NCBI GenBank assembly: GCA_016220085.1
Contig: JACRIN010000034.1
Span: 1 to 64,000 of the forward strand
Length of the DNA stretch: 64,000 nucleotides
Source of the DNA: Planctomycetota bacterium
GTDB lineage: Bacteria > Planctomycetota > UBA1135 > GCA-002686595
Reading direction: 5' to 3'
Part shown: in pieces, positions 7,830-19,820 of the stretch
How the letters are laid out: the number at the start of each line of letters is the position of its first letter
Position numbering within the stretch: position 1 is the stretch's first letter
Program-made: the position numbers and the translations under genes
Notes under the pieces: model-generated
Told to the model about the DNA's origin: nothing
The model's input: only the letters and a program-made list of their open reading frames with translations
Databases searched by the model: none

Positions 7830-10800
7830 ATGCGCCTGAAACGCCTGGAGCTCTTCGGCTTCAAGTCCTTCGCCGATCGCACGACGCTGTCGTTCGATCA
7901 TTCGCTCGTGGGCATCGTCGGGCCGAACGGCTGCGGCAAGAGCAACGTGGTGGACGCGATCCGCTGGGTGCTCGGCGAGACCCGGCCGACCTCGATGCGC
8001 GGCGGCGAGATGACCGACGTGATCTTCACGGGCTCGGTCAGCCGGCCGTCGATGAGCGTCGCGGAAGTGTCGCTCGTGCTCGACAACGCCGGAGGCGAGC
8101 TCGGCGAGCGCGGCGCGGAGGTCTCGATCACGCGGCGCGTCGATCGCTCCGGTGAAGGCGAATACCTGATCAACGAACAGCGTGTCCGTCTGAAGGACGT
8201 CCGCGACATGCTGTACGACACCGGCCTCGGCAGCCGCGGCTACGCGGTGCTCGAGCAGGGCCGCATCGACGCGGTGCTCTCGGCCGATCCGATGGCGCGT
8301 CGCGCGATCTTCGAGGAAGCGGCGGGCATCAGCCGCTACCGCCAGCGCAAGAAAGAGACCGAAACGCGCCTGAAGCGCGTCGAGACCGACGTGCAGCGCC
8401 TCGACGACATCCTGCGCGAGCTAGCGACGCGCGTGCGGTCGCTGAAGATCCAAGCCGGCAAGGCCGAGCGCTTCGTCGCCGCGCGCGACGAATGGCGCAC
8501 CGAGCGCACGCGCTTCCTCGAGCATCGCGTGTGGCAGCTCGATCGCTCGCTCGAAGCGCTCCGCGGCCGCATCGGCACGCTGGAAGGCGAGTCGCAGCGG
8601 CTGCGCGGCGTCCGCGAGGGCGAGGAGAACGACGCCGCGTCGCGCGAGCGCGAGCAACGCCAGCTCGCCGCCGAGGTCGATCGGCTCGCCGACGAGGTCG
8701 CGAGGATCTTCGGCGAGGCGCGGGCATTGAGCGAGCGCTCGACGCAGCTCTCCGAGCGCGTCAGCGCCTGGCGCAAGTCCGCCGAGGACGAATCCGACCG
8801 CGCGCTGGCGTTGACGCGCGCGCTCGAGATGCGCGAAGCCGAGGTCGAGCGCCTGCTCGCCGACCGCGCGCAGAAGGAAGAGATCGCGCTCTCCGCCGAG
8901 CAGACGTTCCGCGTGATCGCGGGCGAGCTCGAGGACGTCCGCCGCTCGACCAAATCGGTCCGCGACGACCACGATCGCCAAAACCAAGCCGTGCTGCGGC
9001 TGCTGCACCAGAAGACCGCGGCGCAGAACACCCAGAAGCACCTCGACGAGTCGCAGAGGCCGCTCGCGGAGCGTCGCGAACGCGCGCGCGTCCGATTCGA
9101 GGAAGCGACGCGCTCCGCCGTGGAGCTGCGCGACGCCGAGACCGAGGCGCGCGAGCGCGTCGTCGCGCTCGAACGCGACATCACCGCGGGCGAAGCCGAC
9201 CGCGCGTCGGTCGCGGCGCGCATCAGCGAGCACGATCGCCTCGCGCAGGAGCTCTCCGCCGAGAAGAATCGTCTCGATGTCGAGCGCGCGCGGCTCTCGA
9301 GCCGCATCGACGCGTTGCTCGACTGGGATCGCGAGCGGGAGGCGCTCGAGGCCGGCGCGCGCGCCCTGATCTCGGGCGTCTCGCGCGGCGAGACGCCGAC
9401 CGGACCGGACGCGCTGCGCGGCGTGCTCGCGGACCACTTGCGCACGTCGACGCGCTTCGCGCGCGCCCTCGATGCATCGCTCGGCGAGCGCGCGCTCGCG
9501 TTGGTCGCGCAGGACGGCGACACCGCTTCGCGGCTCGTGCGTTGGCTCTCGGAGAAGCGCGCGGGCTCGGTGCGTCTCGTCGTGCCGGGCAACGCTCGTC
9601 GCGAGCGTCGCTCGGACGTCGCGTTCGCGCCCGAGTTCCAGGAGCTCGTCCAAGGCCGGCTGTGCGACGCGCTCGAGTGCGCGGACGACCTGCGCGTGCT
9701 CGCCGAGGTCATGGTCGGCGACGTGTGGATCGCGCGCGACGTCGAAGCGGCGTTCGCGTTGGTCGCGGCGTACCCGGAGCTGCGCTTCGTCACGCTCGAA
9801 GGCGACCTCGTCGACGCCGCGGGCGTCTTCGGCGGCCATCGCGAGATCGCGCAAGGCGCGATCGGTCGCCGTTCGACCGCGCAAGAGCTCGAACGCACGC
9901 GCGAGGAGGTCGTCGCCAACCTCGAACGCGTGCTCGGCGCGCTGGAGGAGTCCGCGCGCGTTCGCCGCGAGCTCGACGCCGAGCGTCGATCCGCCGAAGC
10001 GCGCGTCGGTGCGCTGCGCGAGGCGTTCGCCCAAGCGAAGAGCGAGAATCACACCGTCAAGGCGCGGCTTTCCGACCTGCAGGAAGCGCTCAACGCGCAT
10101 CGCCGCGAGTGCGACGCGCTGACGCAGGAGACCGAGCGGCTGCAACGCGACCTCCAGGACGCCCACGCGCGCGTCGTGTCGGTCGAAGAGGAGTACACGC
10201 GCGACGCGGCGAGGCTCGGCGAGCTCGAAGCCGCGCGGCGCGACCTCGAGACGCGGCGCGACGAGCTGCAGCGCGCGCACGCGCAGGCCGAGGTCGAGAC
10301 CACACGCGCACGCACCGAGCTCGGTTCGATCCAGGCGCGCGCGCGCGACCTCGAGCGCGCCTTGTCCGAGGCGAAGCACGAGCTCGATCGCACGCGCAAG
10401 CTCGCCGCCGAGCACGCCGAGAGCGCACGCGTCGGCGCCGCGGAGTCCGTACGGCTCGCGGACGAGGCGAAGGGGCTCGAAGCGACGCGCACGGAGCGCG
10501 ACCGCGAGCTCGGCGAGCTGCGGCGCACCGAACGCGCCGGCCGCGACGCGATCGAGGCGTTCCGCCGACGCGTCGATGCCGTCACGCGCGAGCTCGAAGG
10601 CTTGACCGCGGACCTTTCGACGCAACGCCTCGACGAGCAACGCTTGAACCTCGAGCGCGCCGAGCTCGTCGTCCGTGCGCGCGAGGACCTTTCGCTCACC
10701 GAGAGCGAGCTGCTCGACGGCTTCGAGCCCGAACCCGCGCTTGCCGAGGAAGGCGCGCTCGCGAACCTCGAGTCGCGCGTCACCGAGCTCAAGGCGACTC

Positions 10801-11840
10801 TCGATCGCCTCGGGCCGGTCAACACCGAGTCCGTCAGCGAGCTCGCCGAAGCGGAGACGCGCTTCGACTTCCTCGACGGCGAACGCAAGGACCTCGCGCG
10901 CGCTCGCCAGACGCTCGAGGAAGCGCTCGCGGAGATCAATCGCGAGAGCGAGCGCCTGTTCCTCGAGACGTTCGAGGACGTGCGCACGCACTTCCAGACG
11001 CTCTTCCGCCAGCTCTTCGGCGGCGGCAAGGCCGACCTGATCCTGTTGCCGGGCGAAGGCCCGCTCGAGGCGGGCATCGAGATCACCGCGCGGCCCCCGG
11101 GACGCGAGATGCTGCCGATCGGGCTCCTGTCCGGCGGCCAGCGCACGATGACGGCGCTCGCGCTGCTCTTCGCCGTCTTCCAAGCGCGTCCGAGCCCGTT
11201 CTGCGTGCTCGACGAAGTGGACGCTGCGCTCGACGACGCGAACGTCGGCCGGTTCCTCGCGATGCTCGACAACTTCCGTCTGCACACGCAGTTCATCGTC
11301 GTCACCCACAACAAGGGGACGATGGCGTCGTGCTCGGCGCTCTACGGCGTCACGATGGAGGTGAAGGGCGTGTCGCGCCACGTCAGCGTGCAGTTCGGCG
11401 ACATCGATCGCATCGACCCCGAAGCGATCGGCAACGCCGCCGCCGCGGTCGAGTCGCGCGCCGAGGTCCGCGCTCGCGCCGAGGCGGAGCCCGAGCCGTC
11501 CGACGAGGCGCCGTCGGAGCCCATCGTCGAGCTCAAGCCCGAACGCCGCCGCAAGCGCGCCGCGGCCGCACCGGTCGCCGAGACCGCGAACGAGCCGACG
11601 TCGGCGCGGCGCGCGGAGGAAGTCACCGCACTGCAGGCGAACTCGGATCCGGCGGTCGGCGAGCCGGTCGATCGCGCGCGAGCTCCCGAGGCCCCCGGCG
11701 CGTTCGCGAGCGAGCCCCCCGGCGCGTTCGCGCCCGAATCCACCAGCGCGTTCACGCGCGAATCGACCGGAGCATTCGCGCCCGAGGCCACCGGCGCGCT
11801 CGCGACCGCGCCCTCGACCGCCGACACGCCCGCCGGCTGA
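7830..11840 (+). CDS. smc: chromosome segregation ATPase SMC
   Basis: The 1336-residue protein begins three bases after the previous stop. The N-terminal ABC half has Walker A GPNGCGKSN at 31-39 and the ENLPTSMRGGEMTDVIF-like R-loop region; coiled coil runs to about 490; the hinge spans about 500-640 (TGPDALRGVLADHL onward); a second coiled coil follows; the C-terminal half has signature LSGGQR near 1100 and Walker B FCVLDEVDAALDD near 1125. It forms a DNA-loop-extruding ring with ScpA/ScpB. It exceeds the usual 1150-1190 residues because of a roughly 150-residue disordered tail: an acidic/Ala-rich part and then five 8-residue repeats. Confidence 0.95.
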   Translation: MRLKRLELFGFKSFADRTTLSFDHSLVGIVGPNGCGKSNVVDAIRWVLGETRPTSMRGGEMTDVIFTGSVSRPSMSVAEVSLVLDNAGGELGERGAEVSITRRVDRSGEGEYLINEQRVRLKDVRDMLYDTGLGSRGYAVLEQGRIDAVLSADPMARRAIFEEAAGISRYRQRKKETETRLKRVETDVQRLDDILRELATRVRSLKIQAGKAERFVAARDEWRTERTRFLEHRVWQLDRSLEALRGRIGTLEGESQRLRGVREGEENDAASREREQRQLAAEVDRLADEVARIFGEARALSERSTQLSERVSAWRKSAEDESDRALALTRALEMREAEVERLLADRAQKEEIALSAEQTFRVIAGELEDVRRSTKSVRDDHDRQNQAVLRLLHQKTAAQNTQKHLDESQRPLAERRERARVRFEEATRSAVELRDAETEARERVVALERDITAGEADRASVAARISEHDRLAQELSAEKNRLDVERARLSSRIDALLDWDREREALEAGARALISGVSRGETPTGPDALRGVLADHLRTSTRFARALDASLGERALALVAQDGDTASRLVRWLSEKRAGSVRLVVPGNARRERRSDVAFAPEFQELVQGRLCDALECADDLRVLAEVMVGDVWIARDVEAAFALVAAYPELRFVTLEGDLVDAAGVFGGHREIAQGAIGRRSTAQELERTREEVVANLERVLGALEESARVRRELDAERRSAEARVGALREAFAQAKSENHTVKARLSDLQEALNAHRRECDALTQETERLQRDLQDAHARVVSVEEEYTRDAARLGELEAARRDLETRRDELQRAHAQAEVETTRARTELGSIQARARDLERALSEAKHELDRTRKLAAEHAESARVGAAESVRLADEAKGLEATRTERDRELGELRRTERAGRDAIEAFRRRVDAVTRELEGLTADLSTQRLDEQRLNLERAELVVRAREDLSLTESELLDGFEPEPALAEEGALANLESRVTELKATLDRLGPVNTESVSELAEAETRFDFLDGERKDLARARQTLEEALAEINRESERLFLETFEDVRTHFQTLFRQLFGGGKADLILLPGEGPLEAGIEITARPPGREMLPIGLLSGGQRTMTALALLFAVFQARPSPFCVLDEVDAALDDANVGRFLAMLDNFRLHTQFIVVTHNKGTMASCSALYGVTMEVKGVSRHVSVQFGDIDRIDPEAIGNAAAAVESRAEVRARAEAEPEPSDEAPSEPIVELKPERRRKRAAAAPVAETANEPTSARRAEEVTALQANSDPAVGEPVDRARAPEAPGAFASEPPGAFAPESTSAFTRESTGAFAPEATGALATAPSTADTPAG
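11694..11813 (+). repeat. five 24-bp repeats in the smc tail
   Basis: Five tandem units of 24 bases encode eight-residue steps such as PGAFASEP, PGAFAPES, TSAFTRES, TGAFAPEA and TGALATAP. The array lies beyond the ATPase domain, so copy number can change without harming the core. Confidence 0.8.
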
Positions 11841-11936
11841 GCTGTCGGGCTCGAGCGCGCGCGAATCCGACGAGAAAAGCCCAGTTTGGGGCCCGCTCGA
11901 CCGATCCAGCCTGCGTAGAACCGTGCGCAGCGCGGC

Positions 11937-11964
11937 TGACCGTCGGCCGCGCCTCGCTATCATC
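11937..11964 (+). promoter_or_regulatory. sigma70-like promoter before the first M14 gene
   Basis: CTGACC at 11937-11942 and TATCAT at 11959-11964 are 16 bases apart, in the only gap between smc and the next gene. The ATG at 11992 is 28 bases after the -10, leaving a leader of about 20 bases. Confidence 0.45.
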
Positions 11965-11991
11965 GCCGGTTCGCGGACGTCGACGCGGGGG

Positions 11992-14067
11992 ATGGAGTTC
12001 GAGAGCGTGAGCCTTCGGAGTGTGAGGAAGCGGTGGGCGTGGCTCGCCGCCGGGCTGTGCCTGGCGAGCGCGCTGCGGGCCCAAGCTCCGCTGCCGGTTC
12101 GACCGGAGCCGTCTCCGGAGAGCTCGCCTCGCTCGGAAGTGCCATCCGCGCCGTCCAAGCCGTCCGAGCCGGCGCAGGACCCGACGCCCGCGCCGCCCGT
12201 CGCGAAACCCGTCGAGGATCCGCCGGTCGAAAACCCGCGCGCGCAGGATCGGCCGCAGGATCCGCCGCCGCAGGAACCGCCCGTCCAAGATCCTCCGGTC
12301 CAAGACCCGCCGGTCGAGATCGAGCCCAAGCCGCAGCAACCCGCGAGTCAAGGCGAGCCCGCGATCGTCGCCGAGCCGCCCGCGACCGAGCCGCCGACGC
12401 CCAAGCCGCTGCCGAGCTTCTCGCCGCGCTACCGCTCGTACGCCGAGGTCGCCGAACTCGCCGCGACGTGGTGCGCCGCGCGGCCGGACTGGGTCACGCC
12501 GCTCGACCTCGGAGTCGCGGGCCCCGACGGCGCGCCGTGGTGCGTGTTGGAGCTCGCGAAGCCCGGTCCGACGCCGCCGGCGGAACGGCCGACCGTGTTC
12601 TTGATCGGCGGCCTCGACGGGCTCTCGCTGGCCGGCGGCGAAGCGGTGTTGTCGGTCGTGTCGGACCTGCTGCGCGACGAGGCGCTCTCCGCCGAGCTGA
12701 CGTTCCTCGCGATCCCGTGGGCGAGTCCGTCGGCGCTCGGCACCGCGCTCGCGAGCGACGTCGGCGACGGCCGCGACCTCTCGCCGTTCGACGACGACCA
12801 CGACGGCCGCCTCGACGAGGACGGCCCCGACGACCTCGACGGCGACGGCGCGGCTCTCAGCATGTTGATCGAGGATCCGAGCGGCCAGTGGACGCGCACC
12901 GCGGACCAACGCTTCCTCGTCGCCGCCGGGCCGAACGACGGCGTGCGCTACGTGCTCTGCCGCGAAGGCCGCGACGACGACGGCGACGGCCGATACAACG
13001 AGGATCCGCCCGGCGGGGTCGTGCTCGACCGCAATTTTCCGCTCGGGCGCAGCGCGGCGCGCGTCGAGCCGCTCGAAGGCACGCTGCCGCTGTCGGCGCC
13101 GGCCGCGCGGGCGCTCGCGAATCTCGCGCTCGCTCGCCGTACCGTGCTCGCGCTCTTCTTCCAAGGCAATCACGGCTTGCTCGCGTCGCCCGGCGGCGCG
13201 CCGACGGAAGCGGCAGGCTCGGCGGCGCTCGGCGAATGGCTCGCGCCCGAGGATCGCGCGGTGTTCGAGCGCGTCGGCGAGGCGTTCCAGGTCGCGACCG
13301 GTCGCCGCCAGCGCAACTGCACCACGCTCGCGGAAGCGCGCGGTGCGTGCCGCGGCGGCGCGGCGCTCGATTGGTTCTACGCGGTCGAGCGCTCGATCGC
13401 GTTGGAAGTCGCGTGGTGGGGGCCCGAGGTCGAGCTCGCGACCGACGTCGCGGCGACCGACGCGCGCTTCAGTCCGCGGCCCAACGGCAAGTCGCACGAG
13501 CGCGGGCTCTCCAACGGCCGGCCCGCGCCCGGCGAGAGCGATCGCGCGTGGGCCAACTGGCTCGACAACTCGAAGGGCGGCATCGGCTTCGTCGAATGGA
13601 GCCCGGTCGATCTCGGCGGCGGCGTGCAGGCGCTCGTCGGCGGCTTCGAGTCGCGCACCGTCGCGAATCCGCCGCTCGAGAGCTTGCCGCGCGCGCTGCG
13701 CGGCTCGACCGAGTTCGTGCGCGAGCTCGTCGCCGGATTGCCCAAGCTCGAGGTGCGCGTGACGCAAGCGACGCGCGATGGCGACGTCTGTCGGATCCGC
13801 GCGCGCGTGCGCAACGCCGGCGTGTTGCCGACCGGACTCGCCGCGCGCGTGCGCGGCGCGAAAGCGTCCGCGTTGACGCTCGAGCTCGGGCTCCCCGCCG
13901 GCGCGCAGCTCTTCGCCGGCAGCGCGCGGATCGAGCGCTCGCGCCTGCTCGGCGGCGAGTCGAGCGACGAGTACGAATGGGTGGTGCTCGCGCCCGAGGG
14001 CTCGCAGTTCACGCTCAGCGCGGTGTCCGAGTGGACGCCGAGCGTCGTGCGCGAGGTCAAGCCGTGA
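11992..14067 (+). CDS. exported M14 carboxypeptidase-fold protein, zinc site degenerate
   Basis: The 691-residue protein is read from the ATG at 11992; GTG at 12007 gives an equally clean signal peptide (RKRWAWLAAGLCLASALRAQA). A Pro-rich spacer covers about residues 30-140. The M14 domain follows, including DDDHDGRLDEDGPDDLDGDG and DDDGDGRYNEDPPGG, Asp/Gly inserts typical of one bacterial M14 subgroup, and LDRNFPL, the substrate-binding Asn/Asp-Arg region. The zinc motif HxxE appears as DGLS (209-212), and the third ligand region reads FFQGNHGLLASPGG, with Gln where relatives have His. I infer an inactive peptidase that may bind peptide or glycan. It overlaps the next gene by four bases. Confidence 0.75.
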   Translation: MEFESVSLRSVRKRWAWLAAGLCLASALRAQAPLPVRPEPSPESSPRSEVPSAPSKPSEPAQDPTPAPPVAKPVEDPPVENPRAQDRPQDPPPQEPPVQDPPVQDPPVEIEPKPQQPASQGEPAIVAEPPATEPPTPKPLPSFSPRYRSYAEVAELAATWCAARPDWVTPLDLGVAGPDGAPWCVLELAKPGPTPPAERPTVFLIGGLDGLSLAGGEAVLSVVSDLLRDEALSAELTFLAIPWASPSALGTALASDVGDGRDLSPFDDDHDGRLDEDGPDDLDGDGAALSMLIEDPSGQWTRTADQRFLVAAGPNDGVRYVLCREGRDDDGDGRYNEDPPGGVVLDRNFPLGRSAARVEPLEGTLPLSAPAARALANLALARRTVLALFFQGNHGLLASPGGAPTEAAGSAALGEWLAPEDRAVFERVGEAFQVATGRRQRNCTTLAEARGACRGGAALDWFYAVERSIALEVAWWGPEVELATDVAATDARFSPRPNGKSHERGLSNGRPAPGESDRAWANWLDNSKGGIGFVEWSPVDLGGGVQALVGGFESRTVANPPLESLPRALRGSTEFVRELVAGLPKLEVRVTQATRDGDVCRIRARVRNAGVLPTGLAARVRGAKASALTLELGLPAGAQLFAGSARIERSRLLGGESSDEYEWVVLAPEGSQFTLSAVSEWTPSVVREVKP

Positions 14068-15338
14068 TCGGACTCTTGTTGGCGCTCGCGGCGCTCGGGC
14101 AGGACGTCGCGCCCGCCGCGCGCCTGAACAGCGCGCCCGACAAACGCGTCGAGCTCGACTTCCAGCACTACTACGACGTGCCCGAGCTCGGCAGCGCGCT
14201 CGAAAAGCTCGCGGCGGCCTATCCGGAGTTCGTCGCGGTCGAATCGCTCGGCCGGAGCGCGGGCGGGCGCGAGCTGTGGCTCGCGACGGTCGGCGAGCAC
14301 GCTCGCGGCGAGCTCGCGGCGCGTCCGGCGATCGCCCTGGTCTCGGGGCTCGCGGACGGCGACGTCGTCGGCACCGAGATGTCGCTCTACGCGCTCTACG
14401 ACCTGCTGCAGAACCACGCGCGCGATCCGAAGGCCGGCGAGCTCTTCGGCCGTGCGACGCTCTATCTCGTGCCGTGCGCCGACCCCGATCGCCGCGCCGA
14501 GCTGTTCGCCGGCCGCGCGCGCTCGGCGACCGACGCGACGCATCTCGAGCGCGACTTTCCGACCGCGTGGGATCCGTTCGCCGACGGCGCGGGTCCGTAT
14601 CCGTTGTCGACGCCCGAGACGCGCGCGTTGGTCGACGCGTTGCTCGCGCGTCCGAACGTCGCGCAGGTGATCGCGACCGCGGCGGGCCAGCTCGCGCCGG
14701 TCGTGCGCGCCGACCTGCCCGCGAGGGATCGCACCGCGTTCGAGCGCGTGCTCGCCGCGCTGCCCGCGTCGCGCGGCGCGTTGACGGTGCTCGGCGCCGA
14801 CCGTCGGGCGCGCGCGCGCGGGAGCCTCGGCGAATTCGCGTTGGTCGAGCTCGGCGCGTTCCCGTTCGAGGTGCGCACCGCCGCCGGTGAAGGCGTGCCG
14901 CCGCCGAGCGAGATCCTCGACCTTGGACGCGAGCACACGCGCGTCTTGCTCGAGCTCGCGAACGCGCTGCCGCGGCTCACGATCGAAGCCGTGTCGCTGA
15001 CGCGGCAGAAGAGCGACCTCTGGCAAGCGGAGTTCGACCTCGTCAACGCGTCGGCGCTCGGCGGCACGACGCGCCTCGGACGCGAGCGCGGCCTGCGGGA
15101 CGGGATCTCGCTCGCGCTCGAAGGCGGCAAGCTGCTCGCGCTCGGCACGCGCGCCGGCGTCGAGCTCGACTTCGAACCGCACTCGGCGATGGTCGAGCCG
15201 CCGAAGCTGGGCTCGCTCGACGGCGGCGCGCGGATGCGCGTGAGGCTGATGGTGCAGGGGCAGGCGGGCGCGACGCTGGTCGTGCGCTGCGCTGGCGTGC
15301 GCTACGGCGCGGTCGAGGCGCGCGCGACGCTCGAGTGA
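14064..15338 (+). CDS. second M14-fold protein, zinc ligands lost
   Basis: GTG at 14064 overlaps the previous TGA (GTGA), so translation is probably coupled. The 424-residue product begins with a short hydrophobic leader (MIGLLLALAALGQ). It then has HYYDVPELGSALEKLAAAYP and SLGRSAGGRELWLATVG, the diagnostic N-terminal half of M14 peptidases. The HxxE zinc motif is replaced by ADGD (A97, D100) although the flanking VVGTEM is intact. The third ligand region reads IATAAGQLAPV without His. The second half has a beta-rich domain that may be a lectin-like or transthyretin-like extension. It is a diverged paralogue of its upstream neighbour, and both appear catalytically dead. A role in binding or regulation is inference. 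Confidence 0.7.
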   Translation: MIGLLLALAALGQDVAPAARLNSAPDKRVELDFQHYYDVPELGSALEKLAAAYPEFVAVESLGRSAGGRELWLATVGEHARGELAARPAIALVSGLADGDVVGTEMSLYALYDLLQNHARDPKAGELFGRATLYLVPCADPDRRAELFAGRARSATDATHLERDFPTAWDPFADGAGPYPLSTPETRALVDALLARPNVAQVIATAAGQLAPVVRADLPARDRTAFERVLAALPASRGALTVLGADRRARARGSLGEFALVELGAFPFEVRTAAGEGVPPPSEILDLGREHTRVLLELANALPRLTIEAVSLTRQKSDLWQAEFDLVNASALGGTTRLGRERGLRDGISLALEGGKLLALGTRAGVELDFEPHSAMVEPPKLGSLDGGARMRVRLMVQGQAGATLVVRCAGVRYGAVEARATLE

Positions 15339-15377
15339 GGCGAGCGGCGGCTCGGGCGACGGCACGCGCTCTGCGCT

Positions 15378-16316
15378 TCAGCGCGTCGCGAGCGCCTCGA
15401 ATGCCGGGACCGCGCCGAGCACCAGCTTGCCGATCGCGCCCAGGCTCTCCTTCGAGCAGTTCGCGAGCGTGTCGTCGCGCGTGTGCCAGAAGGAGTTCGT
15501 CGGGCCGTACTGGAAGTCGATCAGGTCGATCGACGGGATCCCCTCGGCGAGGAAAGAGAGGTGGTCGTCCTTGATCAGCTCCGGCGTGCGGCCGAGGTGT
15601 TTCTGGAGCCCGAGCTCGTCCGCGGTCTCGGTGACGATCTGCTGGAGCCGCGGATCGGAGTAGCTGTCGCGCGTCAGCACCAGGTTCGCGTCGCCGACCA
15701 TGTCGAGCAGGACGCACGCCTTGACCCGCTTGGCTTCGCCGCGCTCGACCAACGCTTTCACGTGGTGTCGCGAACCGTAGCGGTTGTCCGGGTCCTCCCA
15801 GTGCGGCCGCAGCGCTTCCTCGCCGTCGAGGAAGAGCACGCGCCAGACCACGCGCCGACTCGGATGCTCGGCGAGCACGCGCGCGAGCTCGAGCGCGACC
15901 GCCGTGCTCGAACCGCCGTCGTTCGCGCCGACGAACGGGAAGCCCATCTTCTTGGTGTCGTAGTGCGTCGCGAGCACGACGATCGGCAGCTTCGCCGCGT
16001 CCGCGTCCGGAGCGACGATGTCGACGAGCACGTTGGTGACGCGGATCGCGCCGTACGGTGCCTCGGGGCAGTCGAAGACCTCGCGCTTCGGCTCGAGCCC
16101 GGCGGCTCGCAGATGGCCTTCGAGGTAGAGCCGCGTCGCTTCGAGCGCTTCCGAGCCCGTCGGCCGCGGACCGAAGCCGACCTGCGCTTCGAGGTGCTTC
16201 CACGCGCGGTCGGCGTCGAACGCGGTGTGCTGCGGCGCGGCGCCGGTCGCGTCGCATGCGACGCAGAGCGCAAGGAACGCGAGGAACGGCGCGGTGCGAA
16301 CCAAAGGCGTCGACAT
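15378..16316 (-). CDS. M28 peptidase / glutaminyl-cyclase-like lipoprotein
   Basis: Read from the ATG at 16316, this is a 312-residue protein with signal peptide and lipobox LALCVAC. Metal ligands of family M28 are in place: LATHYDTKK (His), GANDGGSS (Asp), FLDGEEA (Glu), LLDMVGDANL (Asp) and NSFWHTRDD (His). The spacing and the aromatic residues in DGEEALRPHWEDPDNRYGSRH and SFWH resemble bacterial and animal glutaminyl-peptide cyclotransferases more than aminopeptidases. It would act outside the cytoplasmic membrane, cyclising N-terminal Gln or removing N-terminal residues. It converges on the M14 pair, with 39 bases between the stops. Confidence 0.85.
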   Translation of the reverse strand: MSTPLVRTAPFLAFLALCVACDATGAAPQHTAFDADRAWKHLEAQVGFGPRPTGSEALEATRLYLEGHLRAAGLEPKREVFDCPEAPYGAIRVTNVLVDIVAPDADAAKLPIVVLATHYDTKKMGFPFVGANDGGSSTAVALELARVLAEHPSRRVVWRVLFLDGEEALRPHWEDPDNRYGSRHHVKALVERGEAKRVKACVLLDMVGDANLVLTRDSYSDPRLQQIVTETADELGLQKHLGRTPELIKDDHLSFLAEGIPSIDLIDFQYGPTNSFWHTRDDTLANCSKESLGAIGKLVLGAVPAFEALATR

Positions 16317-16652
16317 GACGACGAGCTTAGGCGCCGTCGCCCGCGCTCGCCATGGCGAGCGCAACTCGTCGACGCCCGACCGAAGTCCGACGGATCGCGC
16401 GCGCGCGGGTTCGGAAGGAACTCGGATTCTCGCTCCAGGGATCGCTTCCGTGCGCGTCCTCGGGTTCCAGGGCGCACGGCGCGCGCGCGCGGGGTCCTCG
16501 GACCGCGGGCTCGCGAGACCGGCGCTCCGGGCGCACGCAGGTGCTCAGGTTGCCGTCGGATCCGGCCGAAGTTCTGACCCGACGCCCTCCGCCGCTCGCG
16601 TCGTCGGGGCCAAAGAGCACCGCGACGAGGGACCAGACCAACGCACCTCCCC
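16317..16652. other. 336-base divergent intergenic region
   Basis: This gap separates the minus-strand M28 gene from prkA and must hold promoters for both. I see no coding similarity on either strand and no clear repeats. On the minus strand TAAGCT lies about 13 bases before the M28 start as a possible -10 element; nothing convincing is visible for prkA. Confidence 0.4.
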
Positions 16653-18695
<2,043 letters not shown>

Positions 18696-18711
18696 GCCGC
18701 GGGAGGGCCGC

Positions 18712-19818
18712 TTGTTCCGGATCGAAGTCGACCGAGCGCGTTTTCGCGAGATTGTCCGCGGCAGGATCCGCCAGGACCTGCGCAAGTACCTCTCGAACTC
18801 GGAGCTGATCGCGCGCCAGGGCGAGCACGCGGTGTCGGTGCCGATCCCGCAGATCGAGCTCCCGCGCTTCCGTTTCGGCGAGAATCAGAAGGCCGGCGTC
18901 GGCCAAGGACCCGGCGAGAAGGGCGAGGCGCTGGGCGAGAAGGACGGCGAAGGCGGCGGTGAGGGCGCGGCGGGCGATTCCGAGGGCGCGCACATCCTGG
19001 AGGTCGAGGTCGAGCTCGAGGAACTCGCCGAGATGCTCGGCAAGGAGCTCCAGCTCCCCAACATCCAACCGCGCGGCAAGCGCGACATCGCGACCGAGGG
19101 CGGCCGCTACAACGGCGTGCGACGCTCGGGTCCGGATTCGCTGCGGCACATGCGGCGCACGTTCAAGGCCGCGTTGCTGCGCACGATCTCGTCGGGCGAT
19201 TGGGATCCCGCGAATCCGAAGGTCGTGCCCGATCGCGAGGACCAGCGCTACCGCGCGCGCAAGTCGGCGCCGGTGCCGGACTCGTCGGCGGTGATCTTCC
19301 ACATGATGGACGTGTCGGGTTCGATGGGGCGCGAGCAGAAGGAGATCGTCCGCATCGAGGCGTTCTGGATCGACACCTGGCTGCGCAGCCAGTACCGGAA
19401 CATCGAGGTCGTGTACATCGTCCACGACGCGGTCGCGAAGGTCGTCGACCAGAACGCGTTCTTCCATCTGCGCGAGTCCGGCGGCACGAAGATCAGCTCG
19501 GCGTACGAGCTCGCGCTCAAACTGATCCAGGAGAAGTACCGCACCGAGGACTGGAACATCTATCCGTTCCACTACTCCGACGGCGACAACTGGTCGGCGC
19601 GCGACACCGAGCGCTGCGTCGCGCTCTTGAGGGACGAGATCCTCCCGCGCTGCAACCAGTTCTGCTACGGCCAGGTGAAGAGCGCGTACGGCTCCGGGCA
19701 GTTCAAGAAGGACCTCGACGAGGCGCTCGGAAGCGACGAGCGCTTGGTGACGAGCTCGGTGTCGGACCGCGGCGACATCGCCGCCGCGATCCGACTGTTC
19801 CTCGGGAAGGGGCGCTGA
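18712..19818 (+). CDS. yhbH: YhbH/YeaH family VWA-like protein (DUF444)
   Basis: The 368-residue protein starts at TTG, 16 bases after prkA, with GGGAGG upstream as a ribosome binding site. The N-terminal part contains an acidic/Gly-rich stretch (about 65-90) and [16 protein letters not shown]. The C-terminal half is a von Willebrand A-like domain with the metal-site motif DVSGSMG at about 201-207, then [13 protein letters not shown] and HYSDGDNWS. The family (YeaH in E. coli, YhbH in Bacillus) accompanies PrkA and SpoVR and is needed for the same stress or sporulation phenotypes. Its biochemical role is not established; binding PrkA or SpoVR is the natural inference. Confidence 0.93.
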   Translation: MFRIEVDRARFREIVRGRIRQDLRKYLSNSELIARQGEHAVSVPIPQIELPRFRFGENQKAGVGQGPGEKGEALGEKDGEGGGEGAAGDSEGAHILEVEVELEELAEMLGKELQLPNIQPRGKRDIATEGGRYNGVRRSGPDSLRHMRRTFKAALLRTISSGDWDPANPKVVPDREDQRYRARKSAPVPDSSAVIFHMMDVSGSMGREQKEIVRIEAFWIDTWLRSQYRNIEVVYIVHDAVAKVVDQNAFFHLRESGGTKISSAYELALKLIQEKYRTEDWNIYPFHYSDGDNWSARDTERCVALLRDEILPRCNQFCYGQVKSAYGSGQFKKDLDEALGSDERLVTSSVSDRGDIAAAIRLFLGKGR

Positions 19819-19820
19819 CC

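Noticed and set aside
8421..12329. 1302-codon minus-strand frame over smc
   Set aside because: Repetitive Arg/Ala composition and complete overlap with unmistakable SMC domains.
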